64,000 bases of DNA. It comes from Pictodentalium vernedei (lineage: Eukaryota > Mollusca > Scaphopoda > Dentaliida > Dentaliidae). The number at the start of each line of letters is the position of its first letter. Within the stretch, counting starts at the first letter, position 1. The stretch covers positions 833,853,337-833,917,336 of the forward strand of contig CM062297.1 in the NCBI GenBank assembly GCA_031216915.1, read 5' to 3'. The translations under genes were made by a program, and so were the position numbers. Of this stretch, positions 18,851-30,141 are shown in pieces. The notes beneath the pieces were generated by a model that was not told where the DNA came from, searched no databases, and saw only the letters and a program-made list of their open reading frames with translations.

Positions 18851-20041
18851 AAAATAAACTCATCAACTCCTTCCTAAGGAAAAATCATCAATAAATATAG
18901 AAATTCTGTACAAAAAAAACTGATTGCACCTAATTTCGGCACAAAATGACAAATGGCAGCCATCTTGGATTTTGGACCGAACCCAAAAACAAATGTACAT
19001 AAGAAGGTTTGTGAAGATCAGTTCATAAATACGGCCTCTAGCTAGAGCCGTATTGAAATGAGTACTTACTGTGTATAAGTAGCACTGAATAAATCAAAGT
19101 TTGCGTAAGTGACTGCCGGTGGCCATCTTGAAATTTTGGACCGCACCCAAAAACACTGGTTCTCGTCCCAAGGTGATGACAAAGGTACCGAAGAAGTTTT
19201 GTGAAGATCAGTTAATAAATACAGCCCTAGCCCGAGTCGTATTGACATGTGTACTAGCTGTGTATAAGGAGCGCTTAATAAATCAAAGTTCATCTAATTT
19301 GCATAATTTATGTACGAGAAAAAAAACCTGTATTATATGTTATGTATTCCATGTTACTAAACATTAATTCAAAAATTTATTCAAATCAGAACCTTCATAT
19401 AGACGTTCTGCACAAAAAACTGATTGCACCTAATTTTGGTATAAAATGGCCGCCAACAGCCATCTTGAATTTTGGAACGCACCCAAAAACACTCGTTCTC
19501 GTCCCAAGGTGATAACAAAGGTGCCCAAGATGTTTTGTGAAGAGCGGTTCATAAATACAGCCTTAGCCTGAGCCGTATTGACATGTGTACTGTGTATAAG
19601 TAGCACTGAATAAATCAAAGTTCATCTAATTCGCATAATTTCTGCACGTGAAAAAAACCTGTACATGTATTATATGGGATGTATTCCATGTTACTAAACA
19701 TTAATTCAAAAATTTATTCAAATCTGAACCTTCATATAGAAGTTCTGTACAAAAAACTGATTGTACCTAATTTCGGTACAAAATGGCCACTGGGAGCCAT
19801 CTTGAATTTTAGACTGCACCCAAAAACACTCGTTCTCGTTCCCCGGTGATAACAAAGGTACCCAAGAAGTTTCGTGAAGATCGGTTCATAAATACAGCCT
19901 CTAGCCCGAGCCGTATTGACATGTGTACTGTGTATAAGTAGTACTGAATAAATCAAATTTCATCTAATTTGCATAATTTAAGCACCAAAAAAACCCCTGT
20001 ATTATATGTGATGTATTTCATGTTACTAAACACTCATACAA
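18851..20041. repeat. Tandem ~320-bp repeat units
   Basis: Diverged direct units, each containing AAAACTGATTGCACCTAATT, GCCATCTTGAATTTTGGAC, a GTGAAGATCGGTTCATAAATA-like block, and TTACTAAACATT. The same unit recurs at about 45640-46960. The array is interrupted at 20041 by the satellite-bearing element and continues at 23173. Confidence 0.8.
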
Positions 20042-23000
20042 CTAGAACTATCACTGAAGGTGATTAATACCCCCGCTTTGGGTTTTTAGAGGAATGCACT
20101 TCTGATCATGTAGGCGAAGGCCATAAGGAAATGTATACATAAAGATCATTTTTTGTTGTTGAAATTTGTATTTGCATGTGGCCTTACACAGAACAGCACT
20201 GAATACTTAAAGAGCCCACACATATATGGTTTACATTTGGAAAAACACATTTACAATGTGCAACATGTATTCAAAATCGGTTCATTAATGTAGGAGGAGT
20301 TGCACACACAAGAATCCCATTTGAAAACCCATAATAAATCCAAGTTAAAGGGAGATAACCTGGTTAAAATTGTCGCAGATCAAAAATTTGGGAATATGCG
20401 TATGTTCACTTAGTTGTGATAATGTTTGAAAGGTTTCGTCAAAATTGATTGATAAATGTAGGAGGAGTTGCACGCACAAGAATTTCATGTAGAAACCCAT
20501 AATAAATCTAAGTTAAAGGGAGATAACCTAGTTAAAATTGCCACAGCTCAAAAATTTTGGAATATGCGCATGTTTACTTAGTAGTGATGATGTCTGTAAA
20601 CTTTTGTCCAAATTGATTGATAAATGTAGGAGGAGTTGCGCACACAAGAATTTCATGCAGAAACCCATATTAAATCAAAGTTCAAGAGAGATAACCTGGT
20701 TAAAATTGTCGCAGATCAAAAAGTTTGGAATATGCACATGTTCACTTAGTAGAGATGATGTTTGAAAGGTTTCATCAAAATCGGTTCATTAATGTAGGAG
20801 AGTTGCGCACACAAGAATTTGTTCGAATGGAAAGACATAATAAATCTAAGTCAAAGGGAGATAACCTGGTTAAAATTGTCGCAGATCAAAAATCTTGGAA
20901 TATGCGCATGTTCACTTAGTAGTGATGATGTCTGAAAAGTTTTGTCCAAATTGATTGATAAATGTAGGAGGAGTTGCACGCACAAGAATTTCATGTAGAA
21001 ACCCATAATAAATCTAAGTTAAAGGGAGATAACCTAGTTAAAATTGCCACAGCTCAAAAATTTTGGAATATGCGCATGTTCAATTAGTAGTGATGATGTC
21101 TGTAAACTTTCGTCCAAATTGATTGATAAATGTAGGAGGAGTTGCGCACACAAGAATTTCATGCAGAAACCCATATTAAATCAAAGTTCAAGAGAGATAA
21201 CCTGGTTAAAATTGTCGCAGATCAAAAAGTTTGGAATATGCACATGTTCACTTAGTAGAGATGATGTTTGAAAGGTTTCATCAAAATCGGTTCATTAATG
21301 TAGGAGGAGTTGCGCACACAAGAATTTGTTCTAACGGAAAGACATAATAAATCTAACTCAAAGGGAGATAACCTGGTTAAAATTGTCGCAGATCAAAAAT
21401 CTTGGAATATGCGCATGTTCACTTAGTAGTGATGATGTCTGAAAAGTTTTGTCCAAATTGATTGATAAATGTAGGAGGAGTTGCGCACACAAGAATTTCA
21501 TGTAGAAACCCATATTAAATCAAAGTTCAAGAGAGATAACCTGGTTAAAATTGTCGCAGATTAAAAAGTTTGGAATATGCACATGTTCACTTAGTAGAGA
21601 TGATGTTTGAAAGGTTTCATCAAAATCGGTTCATTAATGTAGGAGGAGTTGCGCACACAAGAATTTGTTCGGATGGAAAGACACAATAAATCTAAGTCAA
21701 AGAAGATAACCTAGTTAAAATTGCCACAGCTCAAAAATTTTGGAATATGCGCATGTTCAATTAGTAGTGATGATGTCTGTAAACTTTCGTCCAAATTGAT
21801 TGATAAATGTAGGAGGAGTTGCGCACACAAGAATTTCATGCAGAAACCCATATTAAATCAAAGTTCAAGAGAGATAACCTGGTTAAAATTGTCGCAGATC
21901 AAAAAGTTTGGAATATGCACATGTTCACTTAGTAGAGATGATGTTTGAAAGGTTTCATCAAAATCGGTTCATTAATGTAGGAGGAGTTGCGCACACAAGA
22001 ATTTGTTCTAACGGAAAGACATAATAAATCTAACTCAAAGGGAGATAACCTGGTTAAAATTGTCGCAGATCAAAAATCTTGGAATATGCGCATGTTCACT
22101 TAGTAGTGATGATGTCTGAAAAGTTTTGTCCAAATTGATTGATAAATGTAGGAGGAGTTGCGCACACAAGAATTTCATGTAGAAACCCATATTAAATCAA
22201 AGTTCAAGAGAGATAACCTGGTTAAAATTGTCGCAGATTAAAAAGTTTGGAATATGCACATGTTCACTTAGTAGAGATGATGTTTGAAAGGTTTCATCAA
22301 AATCGGTTCATTAATGTAGGAGGAGTTGCGCACACAAGAATTTGTTCGGATGGAAAGACACAATAAATCTAAGTCAAAGAATTTCATGCAGAAACCCATA
22401 TTAAATCAAAGTTCAAGAGAGATAACCTGGTTAAAATTGTCGCAGATCAAAAAGTTTGGAATATGCACATGTTCACTTAGTAGAGATGATGTTTGAAAGG
22501 TTTCATCAAAATCGGTTCATTAATGTAGGAGGAGTTGCGCACACAAGAATTTGTTCGAACGGAAAGACATAATAAATCTAAGTCAAAGGGAGATAACCTG
22601 GTTAAAATTGTCGCAGATCAAAAATCTTGGAATATGCGCATGTTCACTTAGTAGTGATGATGTCTGAAAAGTTTTGTCCAAATTGATTGATAAATGTAGG
22701 AGGAGTTGCGCACACAAGAATTTCATGTAGAAACCCATATTAAATCAAAGTTCAAGAGAGATAACCTGGTTAAAATTGTCGATTAAAAAGTTTGGAATAC
22801 GCACATGTTCACTTAGTAGAGATGATGTTTGAAAGGTTTCATCAAAATCGGTTCATTAATGTAGGAGGAGTTGCGCACACAAGAATTTGTTCGAACGGAA
22901 AGACATAATAAATCTAAGTCAAAGGGAGATAACCTGGTTAAAATTGTCGCAGATCAAAAATCTTGGAATATGCGCATGTTCACTTAGTAGTGATGATGTC

Positions 23001-23172
23001 TGAAAAGTTTTGTCCAAATTGATTGATAAATGTAGGAGGAGTTGCGCACACAAGAATTTCATCTCCGGAAAGACGTACGGATGGACGTACGGACGGACAG
23101 ACGGACGGACGGACGTACGGACGTACAGGGCGATTCCTATATAGCCCCCACTTCTTCGAAGTGGGGGTATAA
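20042..23172 (-). mobile_element. Helitron/Helentron-like element carrying a satellite core
   Basis: Inserted precisely in an A-run of the ~320-bp repeat: the left flank ends CATACAA and the right flank resumes AAATTTATTC, while uninterrupted sites read CATACAAAAATTTATTC-like. There is no target duplication, and insertion is between two A (T|T on the other strand). Read on the minus strand the end is ATCACCTTCAGTGAT, a hairpin, then AGTTCTAG, i.e. a hairpin followed by CTAG as in Helitron 3' ends. The other end has a hairpin CCCCACTTCTTCGAAGTGGG. Next to it lies a (GACG)n-like stretch (23071-23125), then the tandem core. No Rep-helicase gene. Confidence 0.8.
20285..23060. repeat. 168-bp satellite array with higher-order structure
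   Basis: About 16 monomers of ~168 bp, each marked by TGTAGGAGGAGTTGCGCACA and GGAGATAACCTGGTTAAAAT. Monomer types alternate. A four-monomer block of ~677 bp starting at about 21042 is repeated almost exactly from about 21719, including rare variants (TTCTAACGG, GATTAAAAAG), and partly again after 22380. Confidence 0.9.
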
Positions 23173-23213
23173 AAATTTATTCAAATCAAAACTTTCATAC
23201 AGAAGTTTTGTAC

Positions 23214-24572
23214 AAACAAGAGGCCCCAAGGGGCCTTAATCGCTCACCGGCCAAAATGGTTCAAAGAACTAAGTTATCATTCGGGCTCCCACAGTGAGCC
23301 CAAATATGGACCTAGGGACAAGGCTTGAACAAACTTGAATCTCACCCCCCCCTAAGGATGCTGCATACCAAATATCAAAACATTCTGACTGCTGGATCTG
23401 AAGAACATTTTTAAAGAAAATTCCTCATTTTGAACTAAGTTATAATTCGGGCTACCACAGTGAGCCCAAATATGAACCCAGGGACTTGGCTTGAACAAAC
23501 TTGAATCTCACCCCCTAAGCATGCTGCATACCCAATATCAAAAGATTCTGACTGCTGGATCTTGAGAAGATTTTTAAAGAAATTTGCCTGAAATGCACGA
23601 AGTTCAAATTTGGGCTCCTATACTGAGCCCAAATATGAACCCAGGGGGCCGAATTGAACAAACTTGAATCAGATCCACCCCACAATGTTGCATACCAAAT
23701 ATCAAAAGATTCTGCCTGCTGGATCTGAAGAAGAAGATTTTTAAAGAAATTTGCCTGAAATGCACTAAGTTCGATTTCAAGCTTCTATAGTGAGCCCAAA
23801 TATGAATCCAGGGGGCCGATTTGAACAAACTTGAATCAGATCCACCCCACAATGTTGCATACCAAATATCAAAAGATTCTGCCTGCTGGATCTGAAGAAG
23901 AAGATTTTTAAAGAATTCTTCTTAAACTTGAATCTCACCCCCTAAGCATGCTGCATACCCAATATCAAAAGATTCTGACTGCTGGATCTTGAGAAGAAGA
24001 TTTTTAAAGAAATTTGCCTGAAATGCACTAAGTTCGAATTCGAGCTTCTATAGTGAGCCCAAATATGAATCCAGGGGGCCTATTTGAACAAACTTGAATC
24101 AGATCCGCCCCACAATGTTGCATACCAAATATCAAAAGATTCTGCCCATTGGTTCTGGAGAAGAAGATTTTTAAAGAATTCTTCTTAAATTGAACTAAGT
24201 AAAAATTCACGCCCCCATAGTGAGCCCCAATATTGGTTGAGGGACTCGATTTGAACAAACTTGAATCAGACCCATACCAAGATGCTGCATACCAAGTATC
24301 AAAAGATTCTGCCCACTGGTTCTGGAGAAGATTTTTTAATAATTTTTCTATAATTCATATGGTGCTATCAGAGTTATGACCCCATACAGAGCCCCCAAGG
24401 GACGTGCCCATTTCATTTGAACAAACATGAATTGCCATATAGTAATGAACATCCACATGAAGTTTCGTGAAAATGGGACCAGTAGTTTCAGAGGAGAAGT
24501 CATTTGAAAAATGTTCACGACGACGGATGATGACGGACGACAAATGAAAAGTTAAGCTCCCTTCGGTGAGCT
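23214..24572 (-). mobile_element. Helentron-like element, AACAAGAGGCCCC family, nested
   Basis: Interrupts the same ~320-bp repeat at GTACAA|AAAACTGAT, again within an A-run and without duplication. It begins ACAAGAGGCCCCAAGGGGCC and ends CCTTCGGTGAGCTAAAA. Read on the minus strand the end is a GGCCCCTTGGGGCC hairpin followed by TCTTG. The core is about five diverged ~175-bp units (GAACAAACTTGAATC, ATATCAAAAGATTCTG, GAGCCCAAATATGAA). Confidence 0.7.
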
Positions 24573-24790
24573 AAAAACTGATGCATTAATTTCAGTACAA
24601 AATGGCTACCGGTGGCCATCTTGAATTTGTCTCTAAAACATAGGTTATGACCCCTCATTGGAAGGAGCTTGTTGAGCTCATTCCAATGAGGGTCATAACC
24701 TATGTTTTTGAGACAAAAAATGAAAATAATAGTATTCAAGAATTTTTTATTGCAAGTGTCGTCTGCTTTTCATGTTAGGTAAAGGGTTAA
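24573..24790. repeat. Repeat remnant with embedded palindromic TTAA-type element
   Basis: Continues the ~320-bp repeat to about 24628, then a palindrome (24629-24714) whose core TCATTGGAA/TTCCAATGA is shared with palindromes at 25935 and 60116. The right end GGTAAAGGG plus TTAA (24787-24790) matches the piggyBac-like MITE at 60023. Its left end was not found. Confidence 0.55.
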
Positions 24791-25101
24791 AAAAAAATGA
24801 AGTCCCCATTACACCCACGGCAAAGCGTCTTCGTTTGCACGCACGGATACATGACCCAATTGTTGATTGCATAATTCACTTAAGTTATCATTTATAATCA
24901 AACCGGGAAATCCCAGTAAATCACAGTTTGGAAAGAAATAAAAAACATTTTTTGCAGTTCCAAAAAACTAATTTTGGTTGTTGTTCCACTGAAATGATAA
25001 GTAGCTCTTCAGATATTATGATATAAAGCCCTTGGTTTCAGCCAAAACTAGCTAAAATTCATTATTTTATTCTTTGTTAATATCTTATTTGGGGTACTTA
25101 C

Positions 25102-25229
25102 TGTTTCACAGTTAAGACACCGGGTTTCATTTGTTAAAGTTCCTTGGAAAATATCATGCACCCATGTTGGATCTGGTTTTTGGTTATTATTGTTTGGACC
25201 ATTTTTCGATTTATTACCAGTTTTCTCTG
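25102..25229 (-). CDS. USP46: USP12/USP46-type deubiquitinase, exon with first zinc CxxC
   Basis: Exon of 128 bases. It begins with a Lys/Asn-rich linker ([20 protein letters not shown]), which is a variable segment in this family. It then encodes the conserved [20 protein letters not shown] block. CLNC is the first CxxC of the zinc-binding fingers subdomain. The acceptor is TTTTCAG right of 25229 and the donor GTAAGT left of 25102. It enters in phase 1 and leaves in phase 0 after Glu-Thr. Reading on past the donor quickly leaves the conserved alignment, which supports the boundary. The Asn run is plausible in a linker and shows no frame break. Confidence 0.94.
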
Positions 25230-25677
25230 CTGAAAAGAAAAAAAAACATGATATACAAAGCTCTTCACAGTGCTGAAGTTTATTATAAACAATATTGGAA
25301 TATTGCTGGTCTATATTTTCATTTCTCAAAATGTTAGCCATCATCTCACACAATGGGGACCATGTCACTATTTGTTAGTTATATCAATGGAATCTGATCC
25401 CACTTAGGAAACCAAATATCAAAAGATTCTGACTAGTAGATCTGAAGATGGTTTTTAAAGAATATTCATCTCATATTGCATTAAGTTAAAATTTTGGCTC
25501 CCACAAGGAGCTCAAATATAGCCATAGGGACTTGAAATGATTAAAAATGAATCTCAACCTCCGAAGGATACTAAATATCAAATATCAAAAGATTCTGACC
25601 TAAAGAAGATTTTTAAACAATATTCTTCATATTGCACAAAGTTAATGTTCTGAGTTCCAATAGGGCACCAGAATATG

Positions 25678-26252
25678 TAGGGCTGCACGATATTCAAAAC
25701 AGAATACCGATATCGGTATTAAAAAAAACATACCGGGGTATACCGGTATATCGAAAACTGCTGAGATATCTGAACATAAGTAACACAATCGAGAGACTTG
25801 GGGTATCACAGTTGGAATGAATCAGCATGCCTTGAGGATGCGGTTCGAAAAACACCTTTACACAATGCGGACGATATTAAAATTTATTATTTTACATATT
25901 AGTTTATCAAATTTTTCCAACAATTTCTGCAAAACAATATCATGTGACCCCTCATTGGAACGAGCTCCTGGAGCTCGTTCCAATGAGGTGTCACATGATA
26001 TAGTTTTGTCAAAATTTTTGAAAATTATTTTTTCAATATTATTACGTGAGCACATGCGGATGATTCCTTGGTTAAAGCGATAATATTATTCATTCTGAGC
26101 TACATTTAAAAAACTCAAGACATCTTGAAAATTAAATTGTGGGTAAAAAAATAATGACGATAAACAGATATTTTTGTAATTACACTGGTATTCAATTGAT
26201 ATTGGTTTGAATACTGGTATATATCGGTTTATCGATATACCATGCAGGACTA
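25678..26252. mobile_element. hAT-like MITE
   Basis: Inserted in a core unit (host reads GGGCACCAGAATATG | ATCCCAGGG). The flanking duplication matches at 7 of 8 bases (AGAATATG / TGAATATG). Termini TAGGGCTGCACGATAT and, inverted, TAGTCCTGCATGGTAT, followed by GATATCGGTAT-type repeats on both sides. It contains a nested palindromic element (about 25850-26085). Confidence 0.7.
25850..26085. mobile_element. Palindromic TTAA-type MITE, degraded
   Basis: Same family as 60023-60265: the end CTTTACACAATGCGGACGAT resembles that element's terminal CTTTACCCAACGCAGACAAT, and the central palindrome (25935-26010) shares CATGTGACCCCTCATTGGAA and its complement. The other end is recognisable at CGGATGATTCCTTGGTTAA. 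Confidence 0.6.
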
Positions 26253-27243
26253 TGAATATGATCCCAGGGACTTGATTTGAACAAACTTGAATCTCACTCA
26301 CCCCACTAAGGATGCCACATATCCAGTATCAAAAGATTTTAATTGACGAATCTGAAGAAGATTTTTAAAGAATATTCCTCATACTAAACAGTTAAATTTC
26401 AGGCTCCCATATTGAGCCCAAATATCATTCCAGGGACTTGATTTGAACAAACTTCAAGCTGATCCTGTTAAAGATGCAGTGTACCAAATATCAAGAGATA
26501 TTGACTGACTGATCTGAAGATTTTTAAATAAATTTCCTCATATTGTACCTAGTTAAAATTTGGGTTCCTATAGGCTAAATATGAACCCAGGGACTTGATT
26601 TAAACAAACTTGAATCTTAACCACCTAAGGATGCTGCATATCATATATCAAAAGATTCTGACAAGTAGATTTGAAGAAGATTTTTAAATAATATTCCTCA
26701 TATTGCACTATGAACCCAAGGACTAGATTTGAACAAACTTGAATCTCCCCCCACTAGTGGTGTAAAGATGCGCTTGAGTGGCGATATGATATGTGTCTCA
26801 ATACACAGGTTATGATACAGATACATATCTAGACGCAATGTTCGATAACTTGATTCCCCACAGGCACAGCAGCAGTAGCACAATCAGCAAAAGGCCATCT
26901 GTGGACTACTCAACACACAGTTATTCAACAACAGATTACAATCCATTCAAGGCTAATTTTTATCAAAAAAGAAAACACCATAAATAAGAGGATGAGTAAT
27001 GTATGCTCCACCCACAATAGAACTCTGATATTCAGCAGTGATGGTAGAATTCAGTTTTAATTCTTCAAACTTGACATACTCCATTATCATATTACGAAAT
27101 TAGGTAAAATGAAACTCGTAACTCTGCATATTACCTTGTTGGATAGACATTGTCATACCTCAAACTTGTATTGGATCAACTTATTGTTGTATATAACTGA
27201 TAGTCCATTTCACTTGGGCAAATTCCATTGGCAATTTGCATTA

Positions 27244-27672
27244 CAGTAGAATCCTCTTAACTGAATACCCATTTTGCCAGTGAAAATTATTCAATTAACA
27301 GGAGTATACAATTAACACGAATTTGGTCAGTTTCCTGTGTTCTGGAGGTAAACTAAGCATTTATTCTATTATATCTTGTTTGACAGAGCTCATAGAGCTC
27401 TGTCAAACAAGATATAATAGAATAAATGCCTTATTGTATTTAGTGAGGCCAAAAAGGTTGATAAATAAGGGGAATTTGGTGTGTGTCACAGTACTTTTTT
27501 CGACATATTACAAAAAGTTATATACAATTAACAGGAGTTTACTCTACAACCCATATGCAATTAACAGATCAAATTTGTACTGAAGGTATGGTAAATGGTT
27601 TTGTGTTTGAAAATTATATTCAATTAACAGGGATATACAATTAAGAGATATCCAATTAAGTGGGCTCCATTG
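27244..27672. mobile_element. Tigger/pogo-like MITE
   Basis: 429 bp flanked by TA (27242-27243, 27673-27674). Terminal inverted repeats CAGTAGAATCCTCTTAACTG and, inverted, CAATGGAGCCCACTTAATTG (about 14/20 matches). Internal AATTAACAGGA-type repeats are typical of such elements. The centre is a perfect palindrome (27358-27428; arms over 30 bp). Confidence 0.7.
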
Positions 27673-27999
27673 TATTTTAAATATCATCGGGAATTTTATT
27701 TGCATTATTGCTGGACTTAAATAATGCTGACAAACAATTACATTCCGTGTTGGTGCTATGCAACCCAAAAATCATGTCAATGTCCAATCGGGTAGCACTG
27801 ATACAATACAGGGAATTACTGGTCACATTCTGTTTGACATGTCACTGTGCCATCCTCTTTGATTAGCCAAACTCCAATACTACAGCCAAACGCAACGTTA
27901 TAGTAGGAACAAGGGCTACACAATACGTGAGCCACTGCCCCGACCTGTAGGCATGTTTGAAGTAGCCTTAAAGGTATTGTGAGACAGAAAAATTTTCTA

Positions 28000-28430
28000 T
28001 GTTGAAAGAGTGAAAAAGGGACATAACTTTGGGGAAAATTATTGGACAGAACCCATTCGTTGTGCATATCTGTTCCCCCATGTGGGTCTATCCTGCATAC
28101 CAAAGGAAATCCAAAACCGACTTATGGCTTTGAAATTACAATCCAAAACATTGTACAGATGGATGGACAGATGGACAGATGGACAGTTGGATGGACGAAG
28201 GTCTTCACTAGATACCCCCGAATCCTCCCATTCCTTGTGCATATCTGTTCCCCCATGTGGGTCTATCAGCATACCAAAGGAAATCCAAAACCGACTTATG
28301 GCTTTGAAATTACAATCCAAAACATTGTACAGATGGATGGACAGATGGACAGATGGACAGTTGGATGGACGAAGGTCTTCACTAGATACCCCCAAATCCT
28401 CCCTTGGAGGTCGGGGGCATAATAATATAT
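28000..28430. repeat. Tandem duplication of a 175-bp unit
   Basis: Two almost identical copies (period 175; for example TGTGCATATCTGTTCCCC at 28061 and 28236), each ending with a GATGGACAGATGGACAG run. The open frames here come from the duplication. The right edge CCTTGGAGGTCGGGGGCATA resembles the end of a tandem-core element. Confidence 0.8.
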
Positions 28431-28849
28431 GCAGTGTATCAATGAATTCTGAATTTGAGGTGGTTATGGAGATTTTGTGAGCTTAACTCAACACGTCCAA
28501 CTTTCCATTTTTCGTTGTAACGTAACAACTCAACAGTGTGGCTCTAGTTCGGTCTTCCACAGATATTGATATTGTATTGATAATTCAGGTATTAGGTTGG
28601 TCATATGGACCTACAAATTATCCTTATTAACAGTTTACATCTGAATGATGTGAATCCACTTGGATTCCCACAGTTTTGTTTGTTTTGGGAATAGTATGAG
28701 ATTCAGATTCCCGTCGAAAAACAGGCCCTGTTACATTAGTTGAACTCAGTTTGCATGTATTGCATTCAACCGATATTTGACTGCTCTCACCGATACGTGT
28801 ATCGTCAAAAAAAGTATCGTGGTGTACCAGTGCACTGGTGTATCTTTAT

Positions 28850-29100
28850 ACCCTTACACTCCACTAAGAATGCTACATACCAAATATCAAAAGATTCTAG
28901 CTGGAGGAAGATTTTTAAAGAATATTCCTCATATTACACCAAGTTAAAGTTCGTTCTCATACAGGGAGCCCAAATATGCAGGGCTTGATTTGAACAACTT
29001 CAAGCTGACCCTCCTCAAGATACAGCATACCAAATAACAAAGATTTTGACTGGTAGATCTGAAGAAGAAGATTTTTAAACACAATTTCTCATATTCAGGC
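28850..29100. repeat. Core-unit fragments of the AAGAGGCCCC-type family
   Basis: Contains ATATCAAAAGATTCTAGC, AAGATTTTTAAAGAATATTC and GAGCCCAAATATG, i.e. about one and a half diverged units. Confidence 0.65.
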
Positions 29101-29552
29101 TTACAACACCCTTTTTGTGAAAATTAAGAGCATTTTTAGGGACAAATTTTGTAAACACAAGTGCAATGCCAAGGGTGGCTATGCTCCTGCCCCACCCCCA
29201 CCCCCCCTCCCAACCACCACCACAGCCCACCTGCCAAGCATAAGTTTCCAGTCATTCATCTTTGTTGATATTGAATTAATAAATATCTTTATCTGCATTA
29301 AACCATAGCACCAATACAGCAGGCCATCAAATGTGTTCAGACACTAATGCCCCCGCTAGTTAACAAAGTCCAAAAAGGAACCATAACTCAGATAATGAAA
29401 GTGTCAATGACACTGTAGCTTAACTTGACTGTGTGTTGTGTTTGATGAAAAGACTAATGTTCAATGTTTATGAAAGGATTATGAAATACGACAAGAATTG
29501 TGATAATTGAGAATATGTTAATTTCTGTTCCATGTATGCTATGTTATCAATA

Positions 29553-30141
29553 TTATTATTATTTATTATTTATTGGTGTTTAACTGGTAGAGTGCTCAAT
29601 TTTTACACATCTTTGCCCTGTTAAAATTTATGGGGGAGTGCCTATTGGCACTCTCCCATAAATTGTGACAAGGCAATTCCATACAGATGAAATAATTTCA
29701 CTTCAAAGATAATATGAAGTACATCCACTGAATATGAAGCGTTTAAATTGTGGAACCTGCACTTCAAAACAAAGCCCAAATATGGGCTTCCAGCACTCTA
29801 CCAGTTAAGGTCACATATTTCTGCACAATGGCTAATCATGACCACAACAGTTTTATGGGTGGAGGAAGCCGGAGTGCCCAGAGAGAACCACCGAGCAATG
29901 GCGAGCAACTGTCAGCTCCCCAATATACTAACTCCACACAAGCAGGGTTAGCATTGGTTGAAGACAGGTGTACCATCGACATGCAGTACGCCTTAGTGCA
30001 CAGAGTCACCGTGCCCCCACATGGGCAATGGGCGTGAAGTGTCTTGCCCAAGGACACAACGTGGTTGCCGCAGTTGGGATTCGAACCGAGGACCTCACGG
30101 CTTGCAGCCTGCACCTCTACCTACTGAGCCACCATGCCCCC
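29553..30141 (-). mobile_element. SINE with tRNA-derived head, interrupted by a MITE
   Basis: Flanked by a perfect 12-bp duplication ATGTTATCAATA (29541-29552, 30142-30153). On the minus strand the head reads GGGGGCATGGTGGCTCAGTA, with a box B GGTTCGAATCC, so it is tRNA-derived. The body (TGTGTCCTTGGGCAAGACAC, CTAAGGCGTACTGCATGTCG, CTTCAACCAATGCTAACCCT, TTGCTCGGTGGTTCTCTCTG) matches the 5S-headed SINE at 5590. The tail end near 29560 is an AATAAT-rich run preceded by TTAAACACCAATAAA. Confidence 0.88.
29584..29804. mobile_element. TTAA-type MITE inside the SINE, copy 1
   Basis: 221 bp flanked by TTAA on both sides (29580-29583, 29805-29808). Termini CTGGTAGAGTGCT and, inverted, CTGGTAGAGTGCT. 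An internal palindrome near 29624-29672 (GGGGGAGTGCC / GGCACTCTCCC) is shared with the copy at 41297. TTAA targets suggest piggyBac or Kolobok mobilisation. Confidence 0.85.

Larger units (their letters stand above)
25380..26757. repeat. Diverged ~175-bp core units (AAGAGGCCCC-family type)
   Basis: Repeated blocks ATATCAAAAGATTCTGAC, GAAGATTTTTAAAGAATATT, CATATTGCAC and GGGACTTGATTTGAACAAAC. Interrupted by the MITE at 25678-26252. No ends of a complete element were identified. Confidence 0.7.

Noticed and set aside
20538..21948. Repeated 75-codon open frames in the 20-22 kb region
   Set aside because: They recur with the satellite period and its 677-bp block; they are by-products of the tandem repeat, not a gene family.
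20285..23060. Regular direct repeats resembling a CRISPR array
   Set aside because: Repeats are contiguous ~168-bp monomers with no distinct spacers, in a eukaryotic intron.
28010..28480. Long overlapping frames on both strands (up to 156 codons)
   Set aside because: They result from the two 175-bp direct copies; no domain is present.
30061..30135. A tRNA gene on the minus strand
   Set aside because: Box A and B are recognisable but a proper cloverleaf is not evident, and the segment is the head of a SINE.
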